A DNA stretch of 64,000 nucleotides, from positions 2,356,001 through 2,420,000 of the forward strand of contig NZ_CP049156.1 in assembly GCF_011493005.1 (NCBI RefSeq), written 5' to 3'. Positions 52,337 through 60,971 of this stretch are shown here, piece after piece. Source of the stretch: Caballeronia sp. SBC1 (GTDB lineage: Bacteria; Pseudomonadota; Gammaproteobacteria; Burkholderiales; Burkholderiaceae). The translations under genes were made by a program, and so were the position numbers. Numbering within the stretch: position 1 is the stretch's first letter; each line of letters opens with the position of its first letter. The notes beneath the pieces were generated by a model that was given only the letters and a program-made list of their open reading frames with translations, was not told the DNA's origin and made no database searches.

Positions 52337-53236
52337 ATGAGCACCTTCCTCCAGTTCGTCATCGAAGGGCTGACGATCGGCTCGTTCTATGCCCTCGTCG
52401 CCCTCGGCTACACGATGGTCTACGGGATTATCCGGCTGATCAACTTCGCTCACGGCGACTTGTTCATGGTCGGTGCGTTCATTGGCTGGACCGGTTTGAC
52501 AGCGCTTGCCGCAGCGCATGTGCCGCTCGCTTTGGCCCTGCTCATTACCCTTGTGGCTTCGATGGCGGTCACAGGGGCACTTGGCCTCGCGATCGAGCGG
52601 GTTGCGTACCAGCCGCTGCTGCGTGCCCCGCGGTTGTCAATTCTGATCACGGCACTCGGCGTCTCCCTGGCGCTGGAAAACGGTGTGCTGCTGCTCTACG
52701 GCGCCGGCTTCAACACTTACCCTCACGTGCTCAGCCACACAGGATTCGATGTTGACGGCGTGCAGATCACCTTCGCGCAGATCGGCATTATCGTGGCCAG
52801 CTTCACGCTGATGCTCGCGTTGTATTTCTTCGTACACCGAACGTTCATTGGCACCGCAATGCGCGCGCTGGCGATCGATCAGGACGCGGCACGTCTGATG
52901 GGCATCGATGTCGAGCGGCTGATCCAGCTGACCTTCTTCCTGGGCTCTGCGCTGGCTGCCGTGGCAGGCGTCATGGAAGGGCTCTACTACACACAGATCA
53001 ATTTCTTCATGGGTTTCGTGCTTGGCCTGCGCGCCTTCACCGCAGCGGTTCTCGGGGGCATCGGCAATATTCCGGGCGCCATGGCCGGCGGCATCCTGAT
53101 CGGCCTGCTCGAGGCCTTCGGCGCCGGCTATGTCTCGTCACGATGGACCGATGTATTCGTGTTCGGCGTGCTGATCGGCGTGCTCGTGATCAAACCGACC
53201 GGACTATTCGGCGAACGCGTTGTCGAGAGAATGTAA
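52337..53236 (+). CDS. livH: Branched-chain-type ABC transporter permease (LivH)
   Basis: A 299-residue inner-membrane permease with about eight hydrophobic segments. LivH features are GLTIGSFYALVALGYTMVYGIIRLINFAHGDLFMVGAF and ALAIDQDAARLMGIDVERLIQLTFFLGSALAAVAGVM. GFVLGLRAFTAAVLGGIGNIPGAMAGG near the C-terminus is the contact loop with the ATPase. It starts 27 bases after the binding-protein gene, and the fused permease-ATPase gene starts 3 bases after its stop. Confidence 0.95.
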   Translation: MSTFLQFVIEGLTIGSFYALVALGYTMVYGIIRLINFAHGDLFMVGAFIGWTGLTALAAAHVPLALALLITLVASMAVTGALGLAIERVAYQPLLRAPRLSILITALGVSLALENGVLLLYGAGFNTYPHVLSHTGFDVDGVQITFAQIGIIVASFTLMLALYFFVHRTFIGTAMRALAIDQDAARLMGIDVERLIQLTFFLGSALAAVAGVMEGLYYTQINFFMGFVLGLRAFTAAVLGGIGNIPGAMAGGILIGLLEAFGAGYVSSRWTDVFVFGVLIGVLVIKPTGLFGERVVERM

Positions 53237-53239
53237 CCC

Positions 53240-55048
53240 ATGAGCACCCTGCAGGCGTCATCACGTTGGTCTCGCCCTGCCGGCGTCGCTCTTCTTGTCG
53301 CCGCCGTGGCGCTGCCGGCTGTCGCCAGCAACTATATCGTCGATGTGGGCCTGACCATCGCCACTTATTCAATCCTCGGTCTCGGGCTGAACATCGTGGT
53401 GGGTTATGCAGGGCTGCTGGATCTGGGCTATGCGGCCTTCTTCGCCATCGGCGCCTACACAACGGCGCTGCTGGAAACGCTTTTGCACTTCTCGTTCTGG
53501 GAAACGCTGCCGTTCAGCCTGGCGTTTGCCGGTGCTTCGGGTATCGTCATCGGCTACCCTACCCTGCGCCTGCGAAGCGACTATCTGGCGATCGTGACGC
53601 TTGGGTTCGGTGAGATCACGCGCATTGTTGCCACGAACCTCAGAATTACGGGCGGCCCGAACGGCATCTACGGCATCGAGAGCCCAAGCCTGTTCGGTTA
53701 CGAGATCAGCTCGCCGCGCGCGGTCTACGAACTGGGCATCGCGTTCCTCGTGCTGGTGCTCGTGTTCGCGATCCGGCTTGGCCAGTCGCGCCTCGGTCGC
53801 GCGTGGACCAGCATCCGTGAGGACGAGGACGCGGCCGAGGCCGTAGGCGTGCCAACGCTACGCGTCAAACTGCTCGCCTACGTCATGGGCGCATTGATCG
53901 GCGGTTTAGGGGGTAGCCTGTTCGCCGCGCGCTTCGGGACCATCGACCCGACCGGCTTCACCTATCTGCAGTCCGTCACCATCCTGATCGTTGTCGTGCT
54001 CGGCGGACGGGGCAGCATTCCCGGCGTGATCCTGGGTGCCGTCATTGTTGCCGGGCTGCCCGAGATGCTGCGTTTCCTCAATCTCTGGCGCATCTTCGCT
54101 TTTGCGATCGGGCTCGTGATCCTGATGCTGCTCCGGCCGCAAGGGCTATGGCCGGCGCCGCTGCGCCGCGTGGCGCCCCCGCGCAAGGATGCCGGCGGCG
54201 CGGCAACGCCGTTGCCCCGGGAGACTGTCACCGATGAAATCCTGCTTGATGTGAGCAACATGCAACGCCGTTTCGGCGGTGTGCTGGCAGTCGGCGGTGT
54301 CAGTTTCACCGTGCGGAGTGGTGAAATTGTCAGCCTGATCGGCCCGAATGGTGCCGGCAAGACAACGGTGTTCAACTGTCTCACCGGTGTGATCCGCACA
54401 ACCGGCGGTCAGGTTCTCTGGCGGGGCGCCTCACTGGTCGGTGGAGCACCGCATCGCATTGTCCATCGCGGCATTGCGCGCACCTTTCAGGGCATCCGCC
54501 TGTTTGCCAACATGACGGCCCTCGAGAACGTGCTGATCGGCATGGATCATCGGCTTCGGACGTGGCTCTGGGCCGAGCTGGTCGCGTGGCCCTCCGCGCG
54601 TGCCGAGGCAGCGGATCACGCGACGGAAGGCATGGGCTGGCTCGGCTTCGTCGGCCTCACCGCTCGGGCGGGCGAACGTGCGGCCGACCTGCCCTATGGC
54701 GATCAACGCCGGCTGGAGATTGCCCGAGCGCTGGCCAGCAACCCGCGCCTGCTTCTGCTCGACGAACCGGCGGCAGGAATGAACCCGACCGAGAAGCACG
54801 CGCTGATGGAGTTGATCCGGCGTATCCGGGATCTCGGCGTAACGGTGCTGCTGATCGAACACGACATGATGCTGGTGATGGGCGTGTCCGATCGAATTAT
54901 CGTCATGGACCATGGCGTCATCATTGCCGAGGGTCTGCCGTCGGAGATCCAGGCTAACCCGCGTGTGATCGACGCCTATCTCGGTACGGCCGGGAAAGAC
55001 GAGGCCGCCGACGATGCTGCCGGGGAGGCATCGCTGTGGGACTCCTAG
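53240..55048 (+). CDS. Fused ABC permease-ATPase (LivM-LivG)
   Basis: A 602-residue fusion. Residues 1-305 are a LivM-type permease (GLGLNIVVGYAGLLDLGYAAFFAIGAY, VLGGRGSIPGVILGAVIV). A 30-residue Pro/Ala/Arg linker leads to a LivG-type ATPase (335-602). The ATPase has Walker A GPNGAGKTT (368-376), the family variant LPYGDQRRLEIARAL (signature, about 484-498), Walker B LLLLDEP (504-510) and LIEHDMMLVM. No frameshift is involved: the frame is continuous, so this is a true gene fusion. LivM and LivG are usually separate proteins. The livF ATPase gene follows, overlapping by 13 bases. Confidence 0.95.
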   Translation: MSTLQASSRWSRPAGVALLVAAVALPAVASNYIVDVGLTIATYSILGLGLNIVVGYAGLLDLGYAAFFAIGAYTTALLETLLHFSFWETLPFSLAFAGASGIVIGYPTLRLRSDYLAIVTLGFGEITRIVATNLRITGGPNGIYGIESPSLFGYEISSPRAVYELGIAFLVLVLVFAIRLGQSRLGRAWTSIREDEDAAEAVGVPTLRVKLLAYVMGALIGGLGGSLFAARFGTIDPTGFTYLQSVTILIVVVLGGRGSIPGVILGAVIVAGLPEMLRFLNLWRIFAFAIGLVILMLLRPQGLWPAPLRRVAPPRKDAGGAATPLPRETVTDEILLDVSNMQRRFGGVLAVGGVSFTVRSGEIVSLIGPNGAGKTTVFNCLTGVIRTTGGQVLWRGASLVGGAPHRIVHRGIARTFQGIRLFANMTALENVLIGMDHRLRTWLWAELVAWPSARAEAADHATEGMGWLGFVGLTARAGERAADLPYGDQRRLEIARALASNPRLLLLDEPAAGMNPTEKHALMELIRRIRDLGVTVLLIEHDMMLVMGVSDRIIVMDHGVIIAEGLPSEIQANPRVIDAYLGTAGKDEAADDAAGEASLWDS

Positions 55049-55767
55049 AAATCCGCGATCTGCATGTGAGCTATGGGAACGTAGAGGTTCTGCATGGCAT
55101 ATCTCTCGACGTGGGGGAAGGTGAAATCGTTGCATTGCTCGGCAGCAACGGGGCGGGAAAGACCACCACGCTACGGGCCGTGTCCGGCCTGATTCGCCCA
55201 CGGGCGGGAGAGATCGTGATGGCCGGGCACCCGCTGAAGGCACTGCGTGCTCATCAGATCGTGGCGCTGGGTCTCGGTCACGTGCCGGAAGGCCGCCGCA
55301 TGTTCGGCGCGCTGACGGTCGAGGAAAATCTGCAGCTCGGCGGCTATCTGATCCGGCGCGACGCTGCCGTGATGGCGCAGCGGATGGACACGGTCTATCA
55401 GACTTTTCCGCGGCTTGGCGAGCGGCGCAGCCAGTTGGCGGGGACTCTCAGCGGTGGTGAGCAGCAGATGCTCGCGATTGCACGCGCCCTGATGCTGCGG
55501 CCTCGCATAGTCGTACTGGATGAACCGTCCATGGGACTGGCGCCGAAACTGGTTCGCGTGATTTTCAGCATGATTGCCGACATCGGCAAAGAAGGCACAT
55601 CGATCCTCCTCGTCGAACAGAACGCTCGTCAGGCGCTGCGCATCGCTCATCGGGCCTACGTGCTGGAAAGCGGCCGTATTGCACTGGAAGGGCCAGCCCG
55701 GGATCTGGCGCAAGACAGCCGGGTCCGCGCCGCGTATCTTGGCGGCAGCGCAGCAACGACAGAGTGA
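55036..55767 (+). CDS. livF: Branched-chain-type ABC transporter ATPase (LivF)
   Basis: A 243-residue ATPase. Walker A GSNGAGKTT (36-44), signature LSGGEQQML (about 138-146), Walker B IVVLDEPSMGL and the switch-histidine region ILLVEQNARQAL match LivF. The usual GHVPEGRRMFGALTVEENL is present. Its start lies inside the end of the fused permease-ATPase gene (13-base overlap), so translation is coupled. Convergent with glnA, 43 bases away. Confidence 0.96.
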   Translation: MGLLEIRDLHVSYGNVEVLHGISLDVGEGEIVALLGSNGAGKTTTLRAVSGLIRPRAGEIVMAGHPLKALRAHQIVALGLGHVPEGRRMFGALTVEENLQLGGYLIRRDAAVMAQRMDTVYQTFPRLGERRSQLAGTLSGGEQQMLAIARALMLRPRIVVLDEPSMGLAPKLVRVIFSMIADIGKEGTSILLVEQNARQALRIAHRAYVLESGRIALEGPARDLAQDSRVRAAYLGGSAATTE

Positions 55768-55810
55768 CCCGTGAACGGCAACGAGTGCACACGAAGAGAT
55801 CACCCCGCTT

Positions 55811-57316
55811 TTAAGTATCGAAATACAGGTAAAACTCCCACGGGTGCGGGCGCAGTTTGAGCGTGTCGATCTCGCGTGTGCGCTTGTATTCAATCCACGT
55901 CTGGATGACATCGTCGGTGAATACATCGCCCTTGCGCAAAAACGCTTGATCCATTTCGAGCGCCGTGAGCGCGGCGTCAAGGGAGCCCGGCACCTGCCGT
56001 ATATTTTTGGCTTCTTCCGGCGACAGATCGTAGATATTCCGGTCAAGCGGATCGCCAGGATCAGTTTTGTTTTCGATACCATCAAGGCCCGCCATCAGCA
56101 TTGCCGCGAAAGCGAGATACGCATTGGCCGACGGGTCCGGACAACGAAACTCGACGCGCCGCGCGTTCGGCGAATCTGAATACATCGGGATCCGCGCCGC
56201 AGCCGAACGATTGCGCTGCGACATCGCCAGATTGACGGGCGCTTCATACCCCGGCACCAGACGCTTGTATGAATTCGTCGTTGGCGCGCAAAAAGCCATC
56301 AACGCGGGCGCGTGCTGCAGCAATCCGCCGATGTACCAGCGGCACATTTCGGAAGTCAGCGCCCACCCGCTGGCATCGTAAAAGAGGTTCTGTCCGTCCT
56401 TCCACAGGCTCTGGTGACAATGCATCCCGCTCGCGTTGTCGGCAAACAGCGGCTTCGGCATGAAGGTCGCAACCTTGCCGTGCCGGCGGGCGACGTTTTT
56501 GCAGATGTATTTGTAGATCATCACGTTGTCGGCCATGCGCGTGAGTGTGTTGAAACGCATGTCGATCTCGTTTTGACCGGCGGTAGCCACCTCGTGGTGA
56601 TGCACTTCAATCTGAACGCCCGCCTGCTGCAGCGTCAGCGCGATCTCCGAGCGAATATCCTGCAGCGTGTCGTTCGGCGGCACCGGGAAATAGCCCTCCT
56701 TGTAGCGCTGTTTGTAGCCGAGATTACCGCCGCCGTAAGCGCCTTCGTCACGACCGGTGTTCCAGTCTCCCTCGGCCGATTCGACGTAGTAGTAGCCGCA
56801 GTGCTGGTCCTGGCCGAAGCGGATCGAGTCAAAGATGAAGAACTCCAGCTCGGGCCCGAAATAACAGGTCGTCGCAATCCCTGTCTGACGAAGATAATCC
56901 TCCGCCTTTCTTGCGACATAGCGCGGATCGCGCGAATACGGTTGGTGCAGCACCGGATCGATCACGTCGCAAATCATGGACAGTGTCGGCGTGCCGCCAA
57001 CCGGATCGACAAAGGCGGTCGCCGGGTCCGGTCTCAGCAGCATGTCGGACTCGTGGATCTCCTGGAAACCGCGGATCGACGAGCCGTCAAACCCGATTCC
57101 GGCGCTGAACAGGTCTGCGTGAACCTCAGGGAGCGTGATTGAAAAGTGCTGCCAGAGTCCGGGCAAATCGGTGAACTTGAGATCGACAATCTGGATAGTG
57201 TGTTTCTGCAGCAGGTCGATCACCTCGCCTGGCGTTCCTGGTCGAGTGACGGCATAGCTGCCCGGTTCGACGGACACAGCGAATGGAGACCCGGAAACTC
57301 CTGGCGGTGCGGACAT
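55811..57316 (-). CDS. glnA: Glutamine synthetase, type I
   Basis: A 501-residue GSI that forms glutamine from glutamate, ATP and ammonia. Family motifs are [61 protein letters not shown] ([18 protein letters not shown]), [21 protein letters not shown] and [20 protein letters not shown]. The adenylylation tyrosine is conserved as Tyr429 ([10 protein letters not shown]), so regulation by adenylylation is possible. An N-terminal extension of about 30 residues precedes the core. GGGGAG stands before the ATG. The chromosome probably also has a main glnA-ntrBC elsewhere, so this may be a second GS linked to the amino-acid importer (inference). Confidence 0.93.
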   Translation of the reverse strand: MSAPPGVSGSPFAVSVEPGSYAVTRPGTPGEVIDLLQKHTIQIVDLKFTDLPGLWQHFSITLPEVHADLFSAGIGFDGSSIRGFQEIHESDMLLRPDPATAFVDPVGGTPTLSMICDVIDPVLHQPYSRDPRYVARKAEDYLRQTGIATTCYFGPELEFFIFDSIRFGQDQHCGYYYVESAEGDWNTGRDEGAYGGGNLGYKQRYKEGYFPVPPNDTLQDIRSEIALTLQQAGVQIEVHHHEVATAGQNEIDMRFNTLTRMADNVMIYKYICKNVARRHGKVATFMPKPLFADNASGMHCHQSLWKDGQNLFYDASGWALTSEMCRWYIGGLLQHAPALMAFCAPTTNSYKRLVPGYEAPVNLAMSQRNRSAAARIPMYSDSPNARRVEFRCPDPSANAYLAFAAMLMAGLDGIENKTDPGDPLDRNIYDLSPEEAKNIRQVPGSLDAALTALEMDQAFLRKGDVFTDDVIQTWIEYKRTREIDTLKLRPHPWEFYLYFDT

Positions 57317-57397
57317 GGACGCTCCCCTCTTTCGGCCCTGCGCCTATAGACCAACCTTAGTATGTCCGTGCGCAAATACAAGCTTGCACGGGCGCGG

Positions 57398-57601
57398 CTA
57401 GCGGTCTTCCTCCAACGCTTTCAGATGAGCGTCGCCGGCGTCTTTGGCTGCGGCGCGCGTGGCGTATGTCTCGTCCGATACGAGCGAGCGTTTGACGTTT
57501 TGTGCACCAAAGTCGACCAGCGTGATGACCCAGACATACTCTCCCGCCTGCTCGGCCGTTTGCACAAAAGCGCGCACGTCACCCTTGTCGTCTGCTTTCA
57601 T
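57398..57601 (-). CDS. Small hypothetical protein (67 aa)
   Basis: A 67-residue soluble protein, MKADDKGDVRAFVQTAEQAGEYVWVITLVDFGAQNVKRSLVSDETY, then a helix rich in Ala and Asp. GGAGGTCACG is an excellent ribosome site 2 bases before the ATG at 57601. The centre (YVWVITLVDFGAQNV) looks like a two-strand sheet with a following helix. No family recognised. It lies 46 bases downstream of the GYD gene on the same strand and may share its transcript. Confidence 0.72.
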   Translation of the reverse strand: MKADDKGDVRAFVQTAEQAGEYVWVITLVDFGAQNVKRSLVSDETYATRAAAKDAGDAHLKALEEDR

Positions 57602-57647
57602 CGTGACCTCCATAGGAAAAGAAATGTTTGTGCGTCCGGTGCCCGCT

Positions 57648-57941
57648 TTATGGCAGTTTGCCGCTGATCGAGCCAGCTTCGTCCTTCGTGAAAGCACGCA
57701 GCGTCTGCATACGGACGTTGCCTGCGGAGCCGATCGCAAGGCCCAATGCGGCGAGGCTGTGATCGTCCGGTGCTTCGACGATCGAGACAATGTCGTACTG
57801 GCCCAATGTCCAGTAGATCTCTTTCATTTCGCAGCCAAAGGCCTTTGCCATTTCCGCTACTTGGGCCGCCCGTTGCGGGCTATTTTTGATGGTGCGGATT
57901 CCTTGATCCGTAAATTGTGAAAGAACCACGTAAGTTGCCAT
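57648..57941 (-). CDS. GYD-domain protein
   Basis: A 97-residue single-domain protein of the GYD family. The name motif is visible as LGQYDIVSIVEAPDD, after MATYVVLSQFTDQGIRTIKNSPQRA and EMKEIYWT. The family is related to the dimeric alpha-beta barrels and has no established function. A small hypothetical gene follows 46 bases downstream. The start MATYVVL is the only plausible one. Confidence 0.9.
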   Translation of the reverse strand: MATYVVLSQFTDQGIRTIKNSPQRAAQVAEMAKAFGCEMKEIYWTLGQYDIVSIVEAPDDHSLAALGLAIGSAGNVRMQTLRAFTKDEAGSISGKLP

Positions 57942-58208
57942 GACAATTCCCCCTACAATTCAAACGTGTCGGAATACATCCGCGCCAGCAATGTCGCGAA
58001 CGCCACTGTATGTGCGTGATCGGCACCGTTTGCGCGTAACTTGATTCTAGGCAATGGAATCGGGCACAACGGACCGTTTTCCTCAAGGATTGCGCGGCAA
58101 AGCCTTTGCCCGCTGCAATCCCGGCTCCTCAAAAACGGAGCCAACGACAAGGCAGCCTTGCGTCGTGATAGATCGCATGTACACTTTATGATGCAGGGAG
58201 GCCAAACC

Positions 58209-58550
58209 ATGGGGAACAGATACGAACGCTCGCGCATGTCGCGCTCGTTCACGTACAAAGGTGTCCAGTACCATCCAGGAATACTCGTGGTTCTCGCCAC
58301 GCAAGTGCTCTGTCTGAGCGCGTTTGCGTTTTCGCCGGCTAGTCTCAATCACAATCAGTGGCTGTCCGCGGCAATCGCGTTCAGCCTGCTCTTCGGGCTG
58401 ATTCTGTCGCTCGGATTTTTCGGAACGTGGAATCAGTTCAGAGACGAGGTCAGCCTGTGGACATTCCTCAACACGAACCCGGTCGAATCTGCCGTTGCGA
58501 TAGCCACCGCAGGTGAGGCGCTTGCGATTTGGTTGATACCGCTAGGCTAA
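58209..58550 (+). CDS. Hypothetical membrane protein (113 aa)
   Basis: A small membrane protein starting MGNRYERSRMSRSFTYKGVQYHPG; GGGAGG lies 8 bases before this ATG. Three hydrophobic segments can be counted at about 24-42, 52-73 and 93-111, the last at the C-terminus. The basic first 12 residues would stay in the cytoplasm. No family recognised. Its neighbours are also small hypothetical genes. Confidence 0.7.
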   Translation: MGNRYERSRMSRSFTYKGVQYHPGILVVLATQVLCLSAFAFSPASLNHNQWLSAAIAFSLLFGLILSLGFFGTWNQFRDEVSLWTFLNTNPVESAVAIATAGEALAIWLIPLG

Positions 58551-59039
58551 GAGACTTGAGCGGCACTCGGCGCGCACTGCGTTCACGAGGCGCACGCTCG
58601 GGGAGGCGCTTTGACGCAAGGCGCCATTGTGCCCTTCACACGAATTGAACAGCGTGCGCTGCCCGATAGATCGGCTTTCATATACATAGTTATCCAAATC
58701 AATATACATAATTACTCTTTGACCGGGACATGGCAATTACCTGCCATCCGACTCCAGAATTCTCGTCGGAATGGAAGCATTCAATGACAGGTCGATTGCC
58801 AATAGCGCACCCAGTACCGCAAGCAGCAACACGCACGTTTTGTCCACGCCGAAACTGCTCGAATGCGCTGCGAGCACGAGCGCGACAGGCCCTACGGATC
58901 ATTGCGGACCAGGAATTCGAGTGCGAATACGACTATATTGAATGATGAGACTCTGTCGAATCTGGCTGCCAGAACAGCGGGTACCGTCGTAGCCTGAGGG
59001 GCAGACTGGGTCGCGGGTATTCCCGATAGGAGGCCCGAA
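58551..59039. other. Gene-poor stretch
   Basis: No supported gene. A 71-codon plus-strand frame at 58730-58945 begins MAITCHPTPEFSSEW but lacks a strong ribosome site and a known pattern; the overlapping minus-strand frames look like shadows. Positions 58670-58720 are AT-rich and may include a promoter. GGAGG at 59026 is the ribosome site of the gene at 59040. Confidence 0.4.
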
Positions 59040-59549
59040 ATGCGGCGCATCTATTTCTTGTTGCCCAATGTGCAAAGCGCGAAGGGAATCATCGACGAAC
59101 TGTTGCTGAAACGGATCGAGTGGCGACATGTCCACGTGCTCGCGCGTCCGGGCATCCCGCTTGAGGACTTGCCGCCGGCGACGCTCACGCAGCGCAGCGA
59201 CCTGCTTCCCGCGCTCGCCCGGGGCACCGCGGCGGGCGGCGTCACGGGCATGCTGGCGGGCCTTGTCGCCATGGCCTTTCCTCCGGACGGACTCACGATC
59301 GCCGGTGGCGTCGTCGTCTTGCTGACGATGGCGAGCGCAGGATTCGGCGCATGGACAGCAACAATGATCGGTGTCGATGTGCCGAACACTCGGCTGAAGC
59401 GCTTCGAAGACGCGGTCGCGAAAGGCGAATTGCTGATGATGGTTGACGTTGCGAAGGATCGCGTCGAAGAAATCGAGCAATTGATCAAGAGTCACCATCC
59501 GGAAGCGGACATTGAGGGGACGGATCCGACCATACCGGCGTTTCCGTAA
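59040..59549 (+). CDS. Hypothetical membrane protein, DUF1269-like
   Basis: A 169-residue protein. The first 55 residues are soluble (MRRIYFLLPNVQSAKGIIDELL, HVHVLARPGIPLEDLPPATL). They are followed by a Gly/Ala-rich membrane-inserted segment (64-105, GTAAGGVTGMLAGLVAMAF then IAGGVVVLLTMASAGFGAW). A soluble tail follows with FEDAVAKGELLMMVDVAKDRVEEIEQLIKSHHPEADIEG. This soluble-membrane-soluble plan recalls DUF1269 and other stress-associated proteins of the same size. GGAGG lies 8 bases before the start. Assignment is tentative. Confidence 0.8.
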   Translation: MRRIYFLLPNVQSAKGIIDELLLKRIEWRHVHVLARPGIPLEDLPPATLTQRSDLLPALARGTAAGGVTGMLAGLVAMAFPPDGLTIAGGVVVLLTMASAGFGAWTATMIGVDVPNTRLKRFEDAVAKGELLMMVDVAKDRVEEIEQLIKSHHPEADIEGTDPTIPAFP

Positions 59550-59995
59550 GCCTTCGCGTGGCCGGTATAGGTGCTCCAAGAGATCAGGCAGATCACTTGG
59601 GTTGGCGTCTGTCGCGTGGCCGGCGCCCCAGGCTCTTTAGCGTACTTACAGACTTCTGACCTGATACCTGCACCGCATCAAGTCTTGACGCCCACACGCC
59701 AATCGTTTGCTCGCCCACAACAAACCGATTGCACTTTGCGACGAAGACGGCAGCGGAAAATTATCAACGCGCAATGCAAAATTTGCTGCACCGCACGCAT
59801 CCAATCCCGCTCCCGCTGCGTATGCATCTGTGGGTGACCGCATCGCTATAAGAAGCGGCATTCATAACGTGTTCAGTCGGACCGGGCATTAAACAAAGGG
59901 TCTGGAGACGCTGCTTCCAACAAATATAAAAATTAACCAGACAGCCGCGGATTATTTTAACCGCTGCCTGCTCTGCTGAAATCGGGGTCACACGC
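59550..59995. other. Gene-free stretch
   Basis: 446 bases, no frame with convincing ribosome site or coding character. The GC content falls towards 59900-59970, presumably the promoter of the gene at 59996. No repeats or strong hairpins seen. Confidence 0.4.
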
Positions 59996-60379
59996 ATGAG
60001 AACCAAGCAACAAGATCGGGCACGCAACATCAACACCACATTCGGCATCAAATGTTGGCCGGTTCAGGCAATGACGGTATCAAGAAGCGCTTCGCATATT
60101 GCGAGCACGTTGTCCGCATCACAGCGCAACAACGCACTTGCCGAAGCACTTGCTGAAGTCACAAAGGATTACGGCGATAAAGCCATCGACGCGTTTCTGG
60201 ACGCATTGAAAGGCTGGTTCAATCAGCGCGACTATCGGGTAGCTGCCGAACTGGTCGACTACTTTCAAACGCACGGATGCTTGCCGGAGATTGAGCAGCC
60301 CGCATCGCCGCGACGCCGGATCTCGCGGGGTACATCGAAGGCGAATGGTGGGGGCACGGGTTCGGTTCACGCCGCCTGA
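59996..60379 (+). CDS. Hypothetical protein (up to 127 aa)
   Basis: A soluble protein of up to 127 residues. The region from residue 40 (SASQRNNALAEALAEVTKDYGDKAIDAFLDALKGWFNQRDYRVAAELVDYFQTHGCLPE) is a helix-rich domain with good composition. The start is uncertain: the ATG at 59996 has no ribosome site, and 60071 (MTVSRSASH) would give 102 residues. The last 30 residues are Arg/Gly/Ser-rich. No family recognised. Confidence 0.55.
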   Translation: MRTKQQDRARNINTTFGIKCWPVQAMTVSRSASHIASTLSASQRNNALAEALAEVTKDYGDKAIDAFLDALKGWFNQRDYRVAAELVDYFQTHGCLPEIEQPASPRRRISRGTSKANGGGTGSVHAA

Positions 60380-60432
60380 CATCGCCGCATCGGGCGCCAA
60401 GCGCATCGCACGCCTCGCAGAGCCACTCGCTA

Positions 60433-60467
60433 AACCGCCCGGTTATCGAACTGATAACCGGGCGGTT
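60433..60467. terminator. Strong hairpin, bidirectional terminator candidate
   Basis: A perfect 15-bp stem (AACCGCCCGGTTATC at 60433-60447 with its complement at 60453-60467), loop GAACT. Only short T-tracts follow, so it may be a terminator that needs no long U-run. It lies between convergent genes ending at 60379 and 60513. Confidence 0.7.
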
Positions 60468-60512
60468 CGCTACATCATGGCGAGATCTAATGCTTAAAGC
60501 TGCATCAACCCA

Positions 60513-60839
60513 TCAACGCAGAGCGGAATAAGCTGTCGGCGACAGAAACTGATTTTCAATGCGCTCGACGATAGGCTGCTTCGCCTCGGTTTCGGCACGC
60601 TTCGCGATCCACTCGGCGTCGGCCTGAAACGCGTTCCATTTGGTTTCGCGTTCAGCCAGGCTTTCCCATTTCAGCAGATAGGTCAGTGTGTGGTTGCTCG
60701 GACCGGCCAGCGTGGTCCAGAACCCGATTGGTTCGATCCCGTATTTCTCGAAAAACCCGAGCGTAATGTTCTCGAACCGGTCGTTCAATGCGGGCAGACG
60801 ACCCGACGCGCAGTGATAAATACGCATTTCAACGATCAT
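60513..60839 (-). CDS. NIPSNAP family protein
   Basis: A 108-residue NIPSNAP domain: MIVEMRIYHCASGRLPALNDRFENITLGFFEKYGIEPIGFWTT, then LTYLLKWESLAERETKWNAF and DAEWIAKRAETEAKQPIV. NIPSNAP proteins adopt a dimeric alpha-beta barrel. In bacteria they often lie beside catabolic genes and transporters, but their function is unknown. The ATG at 60839 has GAGG 7 bases upstream. An MFS transporter gene lies 132 bases upstream on the same strand; the two may form one transcript. Confidence 0.92.
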   Translation of the reverse strand: MIVEMRIYHCASGRLPALNDRFENITLGFFEKYGIEPIGFWTTLAGPSNHTLTYLLKWESLAERETKWNAFQADAEWIAKRAETEAKQPIVERIENQFLSPTAYSALR

Positions 60840-60971
60840 TTCTTCCTCATGGACATGGAATAAAGCAGCGATCAAACCTGCTGCGGTTGGAATTTGCCAT
60901 GAGGGAATCGTACCGGCGTTTGACGCAGCCCGCACGCAGTCAAGCAAACATCGCCTGGCGGCTCACGGGCA

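Noticed and set aside
58730..58945. 71-codon plus-strand frame (MAITCHPTPEF...)
   Set aside because: Weak ribosome site, no recognisable features, overlapped by another frame on the opposite strand; not enough support to list as a gene.
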